In this document: positions 15,457 to 16,190 of the stretch, in pieces | How the letters are laid out: each line of letters starts with the position of its first letter | Numbering within the stretch: the stretch's first letter is position 1 | NCBI GenBank assembly: GCA_050014415.1 | Contig: JBEKDJ010000085.1 | Coordinates: forward strand, 1 to 16,190 | From: JBEKDJ01 sp050014415 | GTDB lineage: Bacteria > Desulfobacterota > BSN033 > UBA1163 | DNA: 16,190 bases | Direction of reading: 5' to 3' | Translations under genes and position numbers: made by a program | The notes under the pieces: generated by a model | Seen by the model: the letters and a program-made list of their open reading frames with translations, nothing else | What the model was told of the DNA's origin: nothing | Databases searched by the model: none

Positions 15457-15524
15457 CCGATTTCCCTCCTTTCGAAAAGCATTGACGGTCCAATGTCATC
15501 GGGAACATCCCTCTGACAAAAAGG

Positions 15525-16190
15525 TTATACAGAATCTGCTCTCTCACTATGTGCTGAATCCACCAACTTACGGACGAACCCCACCGAGCTTTTTGAGTCC
15601 TCTGCGATAAAGAGAATATCATCCTCAGTAGGCGATTTCACCTTAGTGGTTTCCAAGACGTTTCGGATATAAGATTGACGGATCTTTCCTAAATCCATTT
15701 CTTCTGTCTGAATCTGCTCGATTCTTTCAGGAATCACAATCACCTTCCCCGGAATATTATCTCTCGGATCTCCCTTGCGCACCTCGATCCCATTTTCTTT
15801 GGCGAAGGTGAGTTGAGAAGAGGGCAGCTTTCCGGCAGCCGTATACTCTGTCTCCTGCACCACCACAATCCGGTCCCTCTCTAATTCCATCGCTAATCGA
15901 ATCGCAGCGGTCAAAGAGGTATTCCCAGCGGGACCTCTTTCCATCCCCTCAAGTTTTGCCAATAGTTCCGTCGTGTAAAATACATCCCCCTGGGTGACCA
16001 ATGCATACCGGTCTAAATACCGGAGGCCTCGGGCGCAATTTCTTGGGACATCCGTTCTGTCTGGCCAAGTGAGAAATGGTATTCCAAAGCCAGAATGGCC
16101 TGTCGTAAAAGATTTTCTATTGAAATCAATATCGCTTGCCATGTGAAGACCTCTCAGATCAACAGAGGCGCCCACCACGGTTGTTTGATC
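15525..16190 (-). CDS. ortB: 2-amino-4-oxopentanoate thiolase beta subunit (OrtB-like), C-terminal part only
   Basis: The frame is open to the window edge, and the GTG at 16178 is internal. The 221 visible residues match my memory of OrtB, the PLP-dependent subunit of AKP thiolase from clostridial ornithine oxidation. Supporting segments are GHSGFGIPFLTWPDRTDVPRN, GMERGPAGNTSLTAAIRLAM and VVVQETEYTAAGK. In that pathway the OrtA/OrtB complex cleaves (2R)-2-amino-4-oxopentanoate with CoA to acetyl-CoA and D-alanine. The known protein is roughly twice this length, so the N-terminal half, with the PLP lysine, lies beyond the window. The OrtA subunit is not visible here. Alanine racemase and alanine dehydrogenase in the same operon would handle the D-alanine product. 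A related PLP thiolase with a different substrate is the main alternative. Confidence 0.75.
   Translation of the reverse strand, partial: DQTTVVGASVDLRGLHMASDIDFNRKSFTTGHSGFGIPFLTWPDRTDVPRNCARGLRYLDRYALVTQGDVFYTTELLAKLEGMERGPAGNTSLTAAIRLAMELERDRIVVVQETEYTAAGKLPSSQLTFAKENGIEVRKGDPRDNIPGKVIVIPERIEQIQTEEMDLGKIRQSYIRNVLETTKVKSPTEDDILFIAEDSKSSVGFVRKLVDSAHSERADSV

Noticed and set aside
14989..15516. Plus-strand open frame of 175 codons opposite the SnoaL-like 2 gene
   Set aside because: It is antisense to a gene with a strong ribosome site and a recognisable fold, and has no credible features of its own.
1..16190. CRISPR arrays, tRNA or rRNA genes, insertion sequences, attachment sites
   Set aside because: I looked for regularly spaced direct repeats, tRNA-like sequence, transposase motifs and terminal inverted repeats and saw none.

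Overview
The window is almost entirely one co-directional block of minus-strand genes. It reads from a truncated gene at the right edge down to a bidirectional terminator at about 788-826. Two short plus-strand hypothetical genes lie left of the terminator and converge on it. Strong Shine-Dalgarno sites, short gaps and overlapping ends indicate one or two long operons in a bacterium. The protein content (Liv-type ABC importer, OrtB-like thiolase, NAD-linked alanine dehydrogenase, flavodoxin, ATC-hydrolase-like proteins) suggests an amino-acid-degrading anaerobe, possibly of the Desulfobacterota/Deltaproteobacteria or a similar uncultured lineage. No rRNA or other marker gene is present, so the taxonomy is inference only.

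Layout in transcription order (right to left): the C-terminal half of a 2-amino-4-oxopentanoate (AKP) thiolase beta subunit (ortB); a SnoaL/NTF2-like protein; a cytoplasmic M28-type zinc peptidase; an N-acyl-D-amino-acid deacylase; a 47-codon relic of a second M28 gene; a long ATC-hydrolase-like protein; a second SnoaL-like protein; alanine racemase; a flavodoxin-like protein; alanine dehydrogenase; a short ATC-hydrolase-like protein; a 226-base gap; then a branched-chain-amino-acid-type ABC importer (binding protein, LivH, LivM, LivG, LivF); and an MFS carrier whose start overlaps the livF stop.

Reading the genes together, the block looks like an import-and-degradation island for an unusual D-configured or N-acylated amino acid. 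AKP thiolase is known to yield acetyl-CoA and D-alanine. Alanine racemase would convert D-alanine to L-alanine, and alanine dehydrogenase would convert that to pyruvate, ammonia and NADH. The deacylase and M28 hydrolase would release free amino acids from amide-linked precursors. The two ATC-hydrolase-like and two SnoaL-like proteins have no assigned place in a known alanine or ornithine route and are the most likely carriers of new chemistry. The true substrate cannot be read from the sequence. The missing right-hand neighbours (ortA, any diaminopentanoate dehydrogenase or aminomutase) would decide much of it.

The block also shows signs of duplication and decay: paired ATC-like genes, paired SnoaL-like genes, and a relic of a second M28 gene next to the deacylase. 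A strong hairpin between the binding-protein gene and livH probably sets their expression ratio.
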